Assembly: GCF_000620065.1 (NCBI RefSeq)
Contig: NZ_KK211062.1
Location: 87,866 to 151,865, forward strand
From: Meiothermus cerbereus DSM 11376
GTDB taxonomy: Bacteria > Deinococcota > Deinococci > Deinococcales > Thermaceae
Reading direction: 5' to 3'
DNA: 64,000 nt
Shown: positions 19,112 to 29,334 of the stretch, one piece after another
Layout of the letters: the number at the start of each line of letters is the position of its first letter
Numbering within the stretch: the stretch's first letter is position 1
Program-made: the position numbers and the translations under genes
Notes under the pieces: model-generated
The model's input: only the letters and a program-made list of their open reading frames with translations
Database searches by the model: none
Told to the model about the DNA's origin: nothing

Positions 19112-19940
19112 CGGGGATGATTATCTCAGGTTGGAAGGCCGCCAGTCTACGCCGCATGACGGCGACTGCATCCGGGCTTTGGTCTACCAACACGAAACCC
19201 CGCCCATTGCGCGCCGCCGCCTCGCCAGTAGTACCAGAGCCGGCGAAAAAGTCCAACACCGCCTCGCCGGGGTTGGAGTGCACCCGCACGATGCGCTCTA
19301 AAAGCCGCAGGGGTTTTTGCGTGGGATAGCCGGTTTTCTCCTTGGAGGAGGTCGGCACGATGGTCATCCACCAGACATCGGTGGGGGTTTTGCCCCTGGC
19401 GGCTTTTTCGGGCCCCACCATCTTGGGCGTTAGGTAGGGAATGCGGTCAATGGCCTCGTAGTTGAAGGTGTACTTCTTAGGGTCCTTGGCGTACCAGAGC
19501 AGGGTGTCGTGCTTGGCCGGCCAGCGGTTTTTGGAGCGCCCCCCGTAGTCGTAGGCCCAGATGATCTCGTTGATAAAGCTCCGTCGGCCAAAAATCTGAT
19601 CCAGCAGCACCTTCACGTAGTGCACCTCGCGGTAGTCCAGGTGCACAAAGAGCGAGCCCTCCGGGGTGAGCAGGCGGTGGGCCTGAAGGAGCCGAGGGCG
19701 CAGGAACTCCACAAAGTCGTCAAAACGGTCGGGGTAGACCGGGGCCTTTAGCGGCTCGGTGCGGTAGCGCTTGCCCGCAAAACCGCGGTGCGGCCCCTGT
19801 TCATCGGCTATGGCCCGTATGCGTCGCCGCTGCTGGGTTTTGCGGGTGTTGAAGGGCGGGTCGAGGTAGATGAGGGGGAAGGATGCGTCGGGCAAGGTGG
19901 TGATGTAGTCGAGGCACTCTGCTTGCACAATGCGCTTCAT
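19080..19940 (-). CDS. Orphan DNA methyltransferase, beta class (N6-adenine or N4-cytosine)
   Basis: 286 aa. Motif IV is DPPF at 27-30 and the AdoMet-binding motif I is FAGSGTTG at about 232-239. The order IV, target-recognition region, then I marks the beta class, as in CcrM. DPPF favours N6-adenine. No restriction endonuclease gene is adjacent. The 3' end overlaps the MBL hydrolase by 32 bp and the 5' end lies 139 bp upstream from the minus-strand stop of the next feature's reading direction neighbour, trpA ending at 19951, leaving only 10 bp. It could be an epigenetic regulator or a remnant of a restriction-modification system. Confidence 0.85.
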   Translation of the reverse strand: MKRIVQAECLDYITTLPDASFPLIYLDPPFNTRKTQQRRRIRAIADEQGPHRGFAGKRYRTEPLKAPVYPDRFDDFVEFLRPRLLQAHRLLTPEGSLFVHLDYREVHYVKVLLDQIFGRRSFINEIIWAYDYGGRSKNRWPAKHDTLLWYAKDPKKYTFNYEAIDRIPYLTPKMVGPEKAARGKTPTDVWWMTIVPTSSKEKTGYPTQKPLRLLERIVRVHSNPGEAVLDFFAGSGTTGEAAARNGRGFVLVDQSPDAVAVMRRRLAAFQPEIIIPDASHPVPQAR

Positions 19941-19950
19941 CGGCCTGATT

Positions 19951-21962
<2,012 letters not shown>

Positions 21963-22007
21963 GGGTTCCTCTCGCAACTTGGATTGAGCTTGGGTTCGCT
22001 ATACAAC

Positions 22008-22033
22008 AAAAAACTCGAGGTCTTCGCCTCGAG
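22008..22033 (-). terminator. Attenuator terminator of trpBA
   Basis: Stem CTCGAGG (22014-22020) and CCTCGAG (22027-22033) with a 6-nt loop, followed on the minus strand by six T (22008-22013). It lies 46 bp upstream of the trpB ATG and downstream of the Trp-rich leader peptide, the layout of a transcription attenuator. An antiterminator pairing partner was not found by eye. Confidence 0.8.
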
Positions 22034-22040
22034 AAAAGCC

Positions 22041-22096
22041 CCGGCGCGGGAAACTGACACCGCGCAAGGGCTCAGCAACGCCACCAGCGCTGGTGG
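22041..22096 (-). promoter_or_regulatory. Leader RNA hairpins upstream of trpBA
   Basis: Two structures lie between the leader-peptide Trp codons and the terminator. CCACCAGCGCTGGTGG (22081-22096) is a perfect 16-nt palindrome that contains the two adjacent Trp codons. A second stem pairs GCGCGG with CCGCGC (about 22043-22068). They are candidates for pause and antiterminator structures; the switching mechanism is inferred. Confidence 0.5.
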
Positions 22097-22131
22097 TGCC
22101 ACTTGTAGCTGCGGGGGGTACGGGGCCGCAT
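22072..22131 (-). CDS. Tryptophan leader peptide (TrpL-like)
   Basis: 19 codons plus stop: MRPRTPRSYKWHHQRWWRC. Three of 19 residues are Trp, two of them adjacent, against a usual frequency near 1%. Trp-codon stalling by the ribosome is the classical sensor of trp attenuators. There is no Shine-Dalgarno sequence; the -10 box TACCCT at 22141-22146 would start transcription about 3 nt before the ATG, so the leader peptide is probably translated from a leaderless mRNA. It is 110 bp upstream of trpB. Confidence 0.75.
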   Translation of the reverse strand: MRPRTPRSYKWHHQRWWRC

Positions 22132-22140
22132 GTTGTTCAA

Positions 22141-22169
22141 AGGGTAGCAAGCCCCCGGGCTTCCGTCAA
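22141..22169 (-). promoter_or_regulatory. trpBA promoter
   Basis: On the minus strand: -35 TTGACG (22164-22169), a 17-nt spacer, and -10 TACCCT (22141-22146), followed by the leader-peptide ATG at 22131. The spacing is ideal for a housekeeping sigma factor. Confidence 0.7.
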
Positions 22170-22222
22170 GGATACTGAAAGCGGTCTGCACTTGCCGGAC
22201 AGTTCGGTTAGAGTATGGCGGT

Positions 22223-23452
22223 ATGGAAGCGTTTGAACACTACCTCGATCAGATGGCAAAAGTAGCCGTACAGGTGGGGCTGGGGCTCCAGGAGGGCCAG
22301 GAGCTGGTCATCACTGCTCCGATAGAGGCCGTGCCGCTGGTGCGAAAAATTACCGAATACGCCTATAAAGCCGGTAGCCCCCTGGTCAGCGTGCTCTACG
22401 ACGACGACGCAGCCCACCTGCTGCGCTTTCAACACGCTCCCGAGGCCTCCTTCGACACCGCACCCAAGTGGCTCTACGACGGCATGGCCGAGGCTTTCCA
22501 GGCTGGAGCGGCCCGCCTGCACATCGCTGGCAACGACCCCAGCCTGCTTAAGGGTCAGAACCCAGAGCGGGTGGCCCGGGCCAACCACGCCCGCTCGCTG
22601 GCCTACCGGCGGGTATTGGAGCTCATCGCCAGCCACCACATCAACTGGAGCATTGTGGCCTACCCCCATCCGGCCTGGGCCAGGGCGGTTTTTCCAGATA
22701 GCGACGAGCAGGAAGCGGTAAAAAAGCTGTGGGAGGCCATTTTCAAAGCCTCGAGGCTCGATTCACCCGATCCCGTAGCCTCCTGGAAAGCCCACAACCA
22801 GTACCTCGCCGAGCGCGTGGCCTACCTGAATCACAAGCGCTACCACGCCCTGCACTTCAAAGGTCCCGGCACCGATCTGCTGGTGGGCCTGGCCGATGAT
22901 CACCTCTGGGCCGGTGGTGCGACCCGGGCCAAGAATGGCGTGGTCTGCAACCCCAACATCCCCACCGAGGAGGTCTTCACCACGCCCCATAAAGACCGCA
23001 TTGAGGGCTATGTGCGTAGCACCAAGCCCCTCTCCTATTTGGGCAGCCTCTTAGAGGACATCGAGATGCGCTTCGAAAAAGGCCGCGTAGTCGAGGCCAG
23101 AGCCAAAAGCGGGGCCGATGTGCTGAACCGGGTACTGCAAACCGATGAAGGCGCGCGTAGCCTGGGCGAGGTGGCCCTGGTGCCGCACTCCTCCCCCATC
23201 GCGCAAAGCGGCCTTCTGTTTTACAACACCCTCTTCGACGAGAATGCCGCCAGTCACGTCGCGCTGGGGCAGGCCTACAGCGAGTGCATTCGGGGTGGGA
23301 GCCAGCTAAGCCCCGAAGAACTCGCGGCCAAAGGTGCCAACCGCAGCCTCATCCACATCGACTGGATGATTGGCTCTGGAGAAATAGACGTAGACGGCAT
23401 TACCGCCTCCGGGCAGGCCGAGCCCCTGATGCGTAAGGGCGAGTGGGTTTAG
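22223..23452 (+). CDS. M29-family aminopeptidase (aminopeptidase T type)
   Basis: 409 aa, the expected length for the M29 thermophilic aminopeptidases (AmpS/aminopeptidase T), broad-specificity dinuclear metal enzymes. Metal-ligand segments of the family are visible: NIPTEEVFTTP, DEGARSLGEVALVP, FYNTLFDENAASHVALG and LIHIDWMIG (His and Asp ligands). A TAGAGT box at 22209-22214 lies 8 nt before the ATG, suggesting leaderless transcription. The gene is divergent from trpBA. Confidence 0.92.
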   Translation: MEAFEHYLDQMAKVAVQVGLGLQEGQELVITAPIEAVPLVRKITEYAYKAGSPLVSVLYDDDAAHLLRFQHAPEASFDTAPKWLYDGMAEAFQAGAARLHIAGNDPSLLKGQNPERVARANHARSLAYRRVLELIASHHINWSIVAYPHPAWARAVFPDSDEQEAVKKLWEAIFKASRLDSPDPVASWKAHNQYLAERVAYLNHKRYHALHFKGPGTDLLVGLADDHLWAGGATRAKNGVVCNPNIPTEEVFTTPHKDRIEGYVRSTKPLSYLGSLLEDIEMRFEKGRVVEARAKSGADVLNRVLQTDEGARSLGEVALVPHSSPIAQSGLLFYNTLFDENAASHVALGQAYSECIRGGSQLSPEELAAKGANRSLIHIDWMIGSGEIDVDGITASGQAEPLMRKGEWV

Positions 23453-23573
23453 CGCCAGCTATGGTTCTTGAAAGGCCGCTTCTAGCCCAGCACCTACAGC
23501 TATTTTTACTGGATTCACAATGTGTATTTGCTAACTGAGCGTCTAATATGGTGCGTACCACAGTAAAAGTCAA

Positions 23574-24443
23574 ATGGTAAGAGCGTTGGTTCTTATTGGG
23601 CTATTTACGCTGATGCTGGCGAAAAGCCAGGCCGAGTATAACGTTATAGAGCTGCACCTGATTATCGAGAACCGAGGGATTTACCTGCTCAGCCCGGTGG
23701 TGCAGAGCCCCCTCGAGGTGCAGGTGCGAAGCCCCCAGGAAAGCCGCCGCTTACTCTTCAGCTACGAAAGCATTCTCTCTCTGGAAGCGGCCTTTTCCAG
23801 TCCACCACAAGGCGCCGAGAACATCGAATGGTTTTACGATGGCCGCTGGTTCGTAAAACGAAACGGCTTCTGGGAACAGCAGGAGCTCGAACTAAAGGCT
23901 GCCACACCAACTGAAGTGGGCTGGCTTAAGGCTCAGCTTGACAAACTTTTCAAGCCACCGCTGGAGCTGGTGGATTTTCCCCAGCAGCCCGCCTTGCCCC
24001 CCTTGCGCTACGACCCCGAGCCGGGCGCCATTCTGTACAGCACCGTCTGGATACGCCCGGCTGAAGCGGCCAGCCTCGAGCTGCCCCGGCTCCTGGGCAT
24101 CATCCCCGTGAAGCTAGGGGGACTGCGGCCACGCGGTGCCTGGCTTGGCAGCCCTGCGGAGGTGGAGCATCTGTGGCGGGAGTTTGGCCTTAGCAATCCG
24201 CCCAAAACCAACCCCAGCAGCGCGGTAGGCTTTTATTTTAGCGGGCTGCGCAACGAAAGCTTCAGGGCAAAGGTGCTGGATATGAAGCTGGAGGCTGAGG
24301 CCTTGCAGGCCGTGCTCGAGCTGGAATCAAGCGAAGCCCGCTCGCCTGAAATGACCGGGGTGCTGCTGGTCTTTGAAACCCCCCGGCGTGCTACCCTTCA
24401 GGTGGCCGACTCTAAGGGCAATATCCTGGGCACCTACCGCTAA
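23574..24443 (+). CDS. Secreted protein of unknown function
   Basis: 289 aa. I do not recognise the family. A hydrophobic signal sequence covers about residues 3-20 (ALVLIGLFTLMLAKSQA). The rest is mixed alpha/beta with many Pro and Glu residues, no cysteine and no clear repeats; a segment around residues 140-160 is proline-rich (PPLELVDFPQQPALPP). The C-terminal 60 residues have a beta-sandwich look (VLLVFETPRRATLQVADSKG). Base composition is like its neighbours. An envelope role is inferred only from the signal peptide. Confidence 0.6.
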   Translation: MVRALVLIGLFTLMLAKSQAEYNVIELHLIIENRGIYLLSPVVQSPLEVQVRSPQESRRLLFSYESILSLEAAFSSPPQGAENIEWFYDGRWFVKRNGFWEQQELELKAATPTEVGWLKAQLDKLFKPPLELVDFPQQPALPPLRYDPEPGAILYSTVWIRPAEAASLELPRLLGIIPVKLGGLRPRGAWLGSPAEVEHLWREFGLSNPPKTNPSSAVGFYFSGLRNESFRAKVLDMKLEAEALQAVLELESSEARSPEMTGVLLVFETPRRATLQVADSKGNILGTYR

Positions 24444-24568
24444 GCGCACACCAGCCTAATCCTGAGGCCTTGGTCGGACAGGTTGAAGCTAGCCACCTTT
24501 GCACCATATAGGTGTTAACAAGCACCCACGCGCCAATTGTGCTGCATCAGGGGGTCAGTATAACCTGC

Positions 24569-25024
24569 TCACGACCGGGTTTGCTCGAGGTAGCGCTCCC
24601 AGGCTGCCAATGCGTGCGAAAAGGCGTAGCCCCGGTTTGCCAGAAACCGAATGGCCCGGGGTTTTTCGCCCCTGTGGCGGTTGGCATAGCGCCCCAGCAG
24701 GGCCACGGCTTCCTCTATCGGGTCGTGTTCAGCAGCCTGCTGTGCCAGCACCTGTTCTACTATCTCGCGCGAAACGCCCTTCTCCAAAAGGGCCCGGCGT
24801 AGCTTGGCCGCACCCCATTTCCCCGCATACAGCCTGGTATAACCTTCAGCGTACTGAAAGTCATCGAGATAGCCCAGCTGCTTGACCCGCTGCAACACTG
24901 CCGCCACCACGTCCGGCTCTGCCCTGCGGGCCAGTTTTTGGCGTAAGGCCGCCTCTGGGTAAGCCCTCGCCCCTAGCAAGCGCACCGCATACAAAAATAG
25001 CTGGTCGGGGGTCTCGTTCTTCAT
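24569..25024 (-). CDS. recX: RecX-family regulator of RecA
   Basis: 151 aa, typical length. RecX binds RecA filaments and limits their extension. The three tandem three-helix repeats are visible, with LLGARAYPEAALRQKLARR in the first, LGYLDDFQYAEGYTRLYAGKWGAAKLRRALLEKGVS across the second and RFLANRGYAFSHALAAWER in the third. recA is not adjacent. The gene is divergent from the phosphoesterase gene. Confidence 0.88.
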   Translation of the reverse strand: MKNETPDQLFLYAVRLLGARAYPEAALRQKLARRAEPDVVAAVLQRVKQLGYLDDFQYAEGYTRLYAGKWGAAKLRRALLEKGVSREIVEQVLAQQAAEHDPIEEAVALLGRYANRHRGEKPRAIRFLANRGYAFSHALAAWERYLEQTRS

Positions 25025-25159
25025 TCACCCCATTATGCTTTATGCGTAATGAGAAAGTTTGATTGGGCTTCCCTCCCCAAACCGCACTTGACGCTGGGGC
25101 ATGAACCCTAGACACTAGACTGAGCCATCTGAGGTGGCTGCCGAGGCCCCCTGTATCCT

Positions 25160-25897
25160 ATGCGCGTCTTTGCCATTGCCGACATCCATCTGTCTAAAGC
25201 CTTCCCCAAGCCCATGAACATCTTCGGGCCCGAATGGGACGGGCATCCCGAGGCTGTTTTTGAAGAGTGGCGCAAGGTTGTGAGCGATGACGACCTGGTT
25301 GTTGTAGCGGGGGATATCTCCTGGGCCATGAAGCTGCCCGAAGCCCTGCTCGACCTGGCCGACCTGGCCCAGCTTCCCGGCACCAAGGTACTGTTGCGTG
25401 GCAATCACGACTACTGGTGGCCCTCGATTAGTCGTTTGCGCCAGGTACTGCCGCCCCGAATGCACGCCTTACAACACGACTCGCTGATTATCGGAAACCT
25501 GGCCATTGCCGGTAGCCGCGGCTGGGATACCCCGGGCAGCTACAACTTCACACCAGAGGACGAAAAAATCTACAAGCGCGAAGTGGAGCGGCTGGCGCTC
25601 TCGCTCAAAACCCTCCAGGGCCATGACTACGAACATCTGGTGCTGGCCATGCACTATCCGCCCTATGGCCCCACCGGCGGTTCCACCGGTTTCACCGAGC
25701 TAATCGAGCGGCACCGTCCCACCTGTGTGGTCTACGGGCACCTGCACGGCGCCGACCCGGACAGGCTACCCAAAGACTGGAAAGGCATACCCCTATATTT
25801 TGTTTCTGCCGATGTGGTGCATTTCAGACCCCAGCTTATCCTCGAGACCCCCCACCAGATTCACACCTACCAGCCCTCACAGCAGACCCACACCTAA
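25160..25897 (+). CDS. Calcineurin-like metallophosphoesterase
   Basis: 245 aa. All five phosphoesterase metal motifs are present: ADIHLS (D8, H10), GDISW, GNHDYWW, AMHYPP and GHLHG. The GDISWAM and WPSI segments match a bacterial subgroup of uncharacterised cytosolic phosphoesterases. No signal peptide. The substrate is unknown; nucleotide or phosphoprotein phosphatase activity are both possible. Confidence 0.88.
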   Translation: MRVFAIADIHLSKAFPKPMNIFGPEWDGHPEAVFEEWRKVVSDDDLVVVAGDISWAMKLPEALLDLADLAQLPGTKVLLRGNHDYWWPSISRLRQVLPPRMHALQHDSLIIGNLAIAGSRGWDTPGSYNFTPEDEKIYKREVERLALSLKTLQGHDYEHLVLAMHYPPYGPTGGSTGFTELIERHRPTCVVYGHLHGADPDRLPKDWKGIPLYFVSADVVHFRPQLILETPHQIHTYQPSQQTHT

Positions 25898-25989
25898 AAG
25901 CCGCGGTTCATGCCGGCTTCAGCAATCGCTTCGCTGAGGTACGTCCCCGTAAAGACCGGCGCACACCCCTCACGCCATTCGGCGACTTG

Positions 25990-26017
25990 TTGAACCTCCT
26001 TTCATCTGGGGTATCAT
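25990..26017 (+). promoter_or_regulatory. Promoter of the stand-alone RAM protein
   Basis: TTGAAC (25990-25995), a 16-nt spacer and TATCAT (26012-26017), with the ATG only 6 nt after the -10 box. A clear example of a leaderless promoter. Confidence 0.65.
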
Positions 26018-26023
26018 CCAGGC

Positions 26024-26308
26024 ATGATTACTGCGTTTGTCCTGATCCAGACCAGCCGCGAGTCCACCGCCGAAACCGCCGAGGCCGTCGCCGAAATTCC
26101 TGGTGTGGCCGAGGTGTACTCGGTTACTGGCGAGTGGGATCTGGTGGCTATTTTGCGCTTCAAGGATTTTGAGCAGCTCGACGATATCGTAACCCTGGGG
26201 CTACGCAAGCTAAAGGGCATCGAGCGCACCCAGACCCTGCTGGCTTTCAGGGCCTATTCGCGCAAGTTGCTCGAGCAGGGCTTTAACATCGGCGGCGAAG
26301 GTCTGTAG
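26024..26308 (+). CDS. Stand-alone Lrp/AsnC ligand-binding (RAM) domain protein
   Basis: 94 aa. The whole protein is one RAM domain (beta-alpha-beta-beta-alpha-beta) with the GVAEVYSVTGEWDLVA ligand-loop region; there is no helix-turn-helix. The Thermus protein SraA is a structurally known example of this stand-alone type. It probably binds an amino acid and could form mixed oligomers with full-length Lrp-type regulators. The next gene follows after 7 bp. Confidence 0.85.
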   Translation: MITAFVLIQTSRESTAETAEAVAEIPGVAEVYSVTGEWDLVAILRFKDFEQLDDIVTLGLRKLKGIERTQTLLAFRAYSRKLLEQGFNIGGEGL

Positions 26309-26315
26309 TCTCCCC

Positions 26316-26876
26316 ATGTTTCGCTTTTTCATGCTAATCCAGCTTGGCCTCATGCTGCTGGGCCTGGTCTGGATGGAGCTGGCAGGCTATGCGGCCATAA
26401 AAAACCCCGATCCCCTGCGCGATAGCCTGTTCTTCTTGTTGTTGTTTTTTGGGCTGGTGGGGCTCGAGCGCCTGTTCTCTCTGCTATTCCCACAAAGCTT
26501 TCGGGTCGCCGAGGCCCTGCACGGCCAGCTTGGAGTGGTCATGCGCTCTCAAGGCATCACCCACCATCAAGCGCTGCTGCTGGCCCTGGCCTCTGGGGTA
26601 GGCGAAGAGGTGTTTTTCCGTGGTGCTTTACAAAATGCCCTGTTTGGCGACTGGCCGGGGGTGCTGCTCCAGGCCGTGGTGTTTACCATGTTCCACCCCG
26701 TACCCGACCGCCGGGCCTGGAGCTACCCGCTGTTCATCTTTTTGGGCGGGATAATGTTTGGGGCCGCCTATTTGCTTACTGGAAGCCTGATTCCAGGCAT
26801 TCTAGCGCATTACCTCCACAACGCCAGGGGCTTCTACCAGCTGCTGGATCAGGGCGAAACAGGAAAGGGAATTTAG
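26316..26876 (+). CDS. CPBP-family intramembrane metalloprotease
   Basis: 186 aa with about five or six membrane segments. The CAAX-protease/bacteriocin-processing motifs are present: EEVFFR (E97, E98, R102), FTMFHP (His) and AHYLHN (His, Asn). Such proteins are type II CAAX prenyl-endopeptidase homologues; bacterial substrates are mostly unknown. It lies 7 bp after the RAM gene, so the pair is probably one transcript. Confidence 0.82.
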   Translation: MFRFFMLIQLGLMLLGLVWMELAGYAAIKNPDPLRDSLFFLLLFFGLVGLERLFSLLFPQSFRVAEALHGQLGVVMRSQGITHHQALLLALASGVGEEVFFRGALQNALFGDWPGVLLQAVVFTMFHPVPDRRAWSYPLFIFLGGIMFGAAYLLTGSLIPGILAHYLHNARGFYQLLDQGETGKGI

Positions 26877-26938
26877 TCAGGTTAGGGCCAGACCTACGAA
26901 GTACGCCAGAGCCTCCATTCTGATATGCTTTGAGAGCT

Positions 26939-28213
26939 ATGGCCTACAAGAAAATCACGGTTCCCGCAGGCGAGAAGATTTCCATTCACGATGGCAAGCT
27001 GCAAGTTCCCGACCAACCCATTGTGGGCTTCATTGAGGGCGACGGCACCGGCCCCGACATCTGGAGAGCCGCCCAGCCCGTGCTGGATGCAGCAGTAGCC
27101 AGGGCCTACGGCGGCAGACGCAAGATTGCCTGGGCCGAAATTTACGCTGGCGAAAAAGCCAACCAGGTCTATGGCGAGACCATCTGGCTGCCCGACGAAA
27201 CCCTCGAGTTCATCCGCGAGTACCTGGTGGCCATCAAAGGGCCGCTCACCACTCCGGTGGGGGGCGGGATCCGCTCGATTAACGTGGCCTTGCGCCAGGA
27301 GCTCGACCTTTACGCCTGCGTGCGCCCGGTGCAGTGGTTCGAGGGGGTGCCCAGCCCAGTGCGCCACCCCGAGCTGGTCAACATGGTCATCTTCCGCGAG
27401 AACACCGAAGACATCTACGCCGGCATCGAGTTTCCCAAGGACAGCCCAGAGGTCAAGAAGTTCCTCGAGTGGTTCAAGACCGAATTCCCCAAGCCCTACA
27501 GCAAAATTCGTTTCCCCGAGACATCCGGCATCGGCATTAAGCCAGTCTCGCAAGAGGGTACCCAGCGCCTGGTAGAGGCCGCACTCAACTACGCCATCGA
27601 CAACGACCTGCCGTCGGTCACGCTGGTGCACAAGGGCAACATTATGAAGTTCACCGAGGGGGCCTTCCGCGACTGGGGGTACGCCCTGGCCAAGAGCAAG
27701 TACGGTGCGGTAGATCTGGACGGCGGCCCCTGGCAGACCTTCACCAACCCCAAAACCGGCAAGCAGATCGTGGTGAAGGACATGATCGCCGACAACTTCC
27801 TGCAGCAGATCCTGCTGCGCCCCTCCGAGTACAGCGTCATCGCCACCCTTAACCTGAACGGCGACTACATCTCCGACGCCCTGGCCGCCCAGGTTGGGGG
27901 TATCGGGATTGCCCCTGGCTCCAACGTCAATTACTACACCGGGCACGCTGTTTTCGAGGCCACCCACGGCACCGCGCCCAAATACGCAGGCAAGGACCAG
28001 GTCAACCCCAGCTCGGTAATTCTCTCGGGCGAGATGATGTTGCGCTATATGGGCTGGACAGAGGCCGCCGATTTGATTATCCATGCCATGACCAAAACCA
28101 TCGCCCAGGGGCGCGTTACCTACGACTTCCACCGCCTGATGGTAGCCGAAGGCCGCAGCGCAACCCTGCTCAAGTGCAGCGAGTTCGGCCAGGCGCTTAT
28201 CGAGAACATGTAG
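26939..28213 (+). CDS. icd: Isocitrate dehydrogenase (NADP-type)
   Basis: 424 aa. It oxidises isocitrate to 2-oxoglutarate in the TCA cycle. The start at ATG 26939 gives [13 protein letters not shown]; a TTG at 26930 in frame is unlikely because the -10 box TATGCT (26924-26929) lies directly before it. The active-site segment [20 protein letters not shown] matches the E. coli-type enzyme, including the regulatory Ser. [14 protein letters not shown], the metal-binding [16 protein letters not shown] and the cofactor segment [10 protein letters not shown] are present. NADP specificity is inferred from similarity to that type. Confidence 0.94.
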   Translation: MAYKKITVPAGEKISIHDGKLQVPDQPIVGFIEGDGTGPDIWRAAQPVLDAAVARAYGGRRKIAWAEIYAGEKANQVYGETIWLPDETLEFIREYLVAIKGPLTTPVGGGIRSINVALRQELDLYACVRPVQWFEGVPSPVRHPELVNMVIFRENTEDIYAGIEFPKDSPEVKKFLEWFKTEFPKPYSKIRFPETSGIGIKPVSQEGTQRLVEAALNYAIDNDLPSVTLVHKGNIMKFTEGAFRDWGYALAKSKYGAVDLDGGPWQTFTNPKTGKQIVVKDMIADNFLQQILLRPSEYSVIATLNLNGDYISDALAAQVGGIGIAPGSNVNYYTGHAVFEATHGTAPKYAGKDQVNPSSVILSGEMMLRYMGWTEAADLIIHAMTKTIAQGRVTYDFHRLMVAEGRSATLLKCSEFGQALIENM

Positions 28214-28260
28214 GGCTACACCAAAAGATGTTCTCTGCGAAGGGGGGTTAAGTGAACCCC
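28202..28260 (+). terminator. 3' stem-loops of icd
   Basis: Two hairpins follow one another. GAGAACAT (28202-28209) pairs with ATGTTCTC (28228-28235) across the icd stop codon, and GGGGTT (28244-28249) pairs with AACCCC (28255-28260). No T-run follows the second, so termination is likely but not certain. Confidence 0.45.
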
Positions 28261-28265
28261 TCCTG

Positions 28266-28426
28266 AATCGTCCCGTTAGGGGCAGGTCAGAGCACCCTGG
28301 TTTTTTGAGCTAATGCTACCCACACTTCAGGCGGGGGCCCCGGAAAAAAGACCTTTTTATTACCCGTCCCGAAGGGGATCGTCCCGTTGGTGCACGGGCA
28401 CCGCCCATCCCGAAGGGGATCGTCCC
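28266..28426. repeat. Intergenic dispersed repeat (TCCCGAAGGGGATCGTCCC)
   Basis: A 19-bp unit occurs exactly twice (28367-28385 and 28408-28426), 41 nt apart, each with an internal CCCGAAGGGG hairpin-like core. A third partial copy (ATCGTCCCGTTAGGG) starts at about 28266. The 314-bp region between icd and the small membrane protein holds these repeats and no gene. An inverted 17-of-18 match lies at 42036-42053, so the unit is dispersed in the genome. Confidence 0.6.
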
Positions 28427-28527
28427 CTCGAGCGGGGCGAGCAGTCACTTGAACAGGCTGCTCACCCAAACTCGGTATAATGGGCATCATCAGGAGCGGT
28501 ACTTTTCAGCTAAAAGAGGGAGGCTTC

Positions 28528-28818
28528 ATGGTACAGGTTCTTTTGGTGTTGGGTTTTCTTCTGATGCTCTACAACACCTACACTGGCTTTCAGATGAAGG
28601 GCAAAGCGCCCGGTGGGGTGATTGGAGAACGGCTCACCCAGCTCAATCTGTTTATTTTGCTTTTCGCGCTGGGGTATCTGGTTGTGGGGGTGCTGACCTG
28701 GAGTCGCCCAGTTGACGCCCTGCTGCTGATTGTGAGTCTAATTTTGTTGTTTGGAGCGATATTTGTCCTGCTGGTTCTACGACTAGTACAGGCCGTATTA
28801 GCAGCACTCGAGGGTTGA
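28528..28818 (+). CDS. Small three-helix membrane protein, unknown
   Basis: 96 aa from the ATG at 28528, which has GAGGGAGG upstream. Three hydrophobic segments (about 2-20, 36-57, 64-90) cover most of the chain, with a short basic loop (QMKGKAPGGVIGERL) after the first. The family is not recognised. Its stop overlaps the next start (TGATG), so it is translationally coupled to the winged-helix-like protein. Confidence 0.7.
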   Translation: MVQVLLVLGFLLMLYNTYTGFQMKGKAPGGVIGERLTQLNLFILLFALGYLVVGVLTWSRPVDALLLIVSLILLFGAIFVLLVLRLVQAVLAALEG

Positions 28819-29276
28819 TGCAAATCTACCGCCAAACCTCCAAAGCGCTGGATATTTTCCTCAACCGGGATGAGCGCCTGGTGTATGCCCTTTGTCGTGA
28901 GGAAATAAGCGACATCGTGCTGGCCCAGCGTACCCAGCTCCCGCTGGACGTTCTGAACAACACCCTATCTGCGTTGCTCGAGCATGGCCTGATCGAAATA
29001 GTGGCGTCATCTCAAAGTGCGCCAAGCCAGCCAGCAGATCCACAGCCTGCCACGCCCACGCCGGATAAGCTGGTTGCTACAAAAGCCCAGCTGGCCGCCA
29101 TTCTCAAGGCCGAACTGGGAGAGCACGCAGCAAAGTTTCTACCAGAAATTGAGCAGAAACAAAGCCTGGGCGAGCTCGAGGACTGGAGCCACAAACTGGT
29201 AATAAAGCTCAGGCTAACCCTGAGCCAAAAAGCTGCGAATGCCCTCGAGGCCCGCCTGCAATCTCTTTTTGCCTAG
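28818..29276 (+). CDS. Winged-helix-like protein of unknown function
   Basis: 152 aa. The N-terminal 65 residues look like a winged helix (VYALCREEISDIVLAQRTQLPLDVLNN... then a LLEHGLIEI wing). A Ser/Pro/Ala/Gln-rich linker (about 67-87) joins a C-terminal helical region of about 65 residues (AQLAAILKAELGEHAAKFLPEIE). Tight coupling to a membrane protein suggests they work together, perhaps as a sensor pair, but there is no direct evidence. Confidence 0.6.
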   Translation: MQIYRQTSKALDIFLNRDERLVYALCREEISDIVLAQRTQLPLDVLNNTLSALLEHGLIEIVASSQSAPSQPADPQPATPTPDKLVATKAQLAAILKAELGEHAAKFLPEIEQKQSLGELEDWSHKLVIKLRLTLSQKAANALEARLQSLFA

Positions 29277-29334
29277 AGAACAGTTCCCCCAAAACCACCG
29301 GCAAAGCGCGCCTGCAGAGCGTAAAGTGCCCGGT

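Noticed and set aside
26894..28132. 412-codon minus-strand frame opposite icd
   Set aside because: Antisense shadow of icd.
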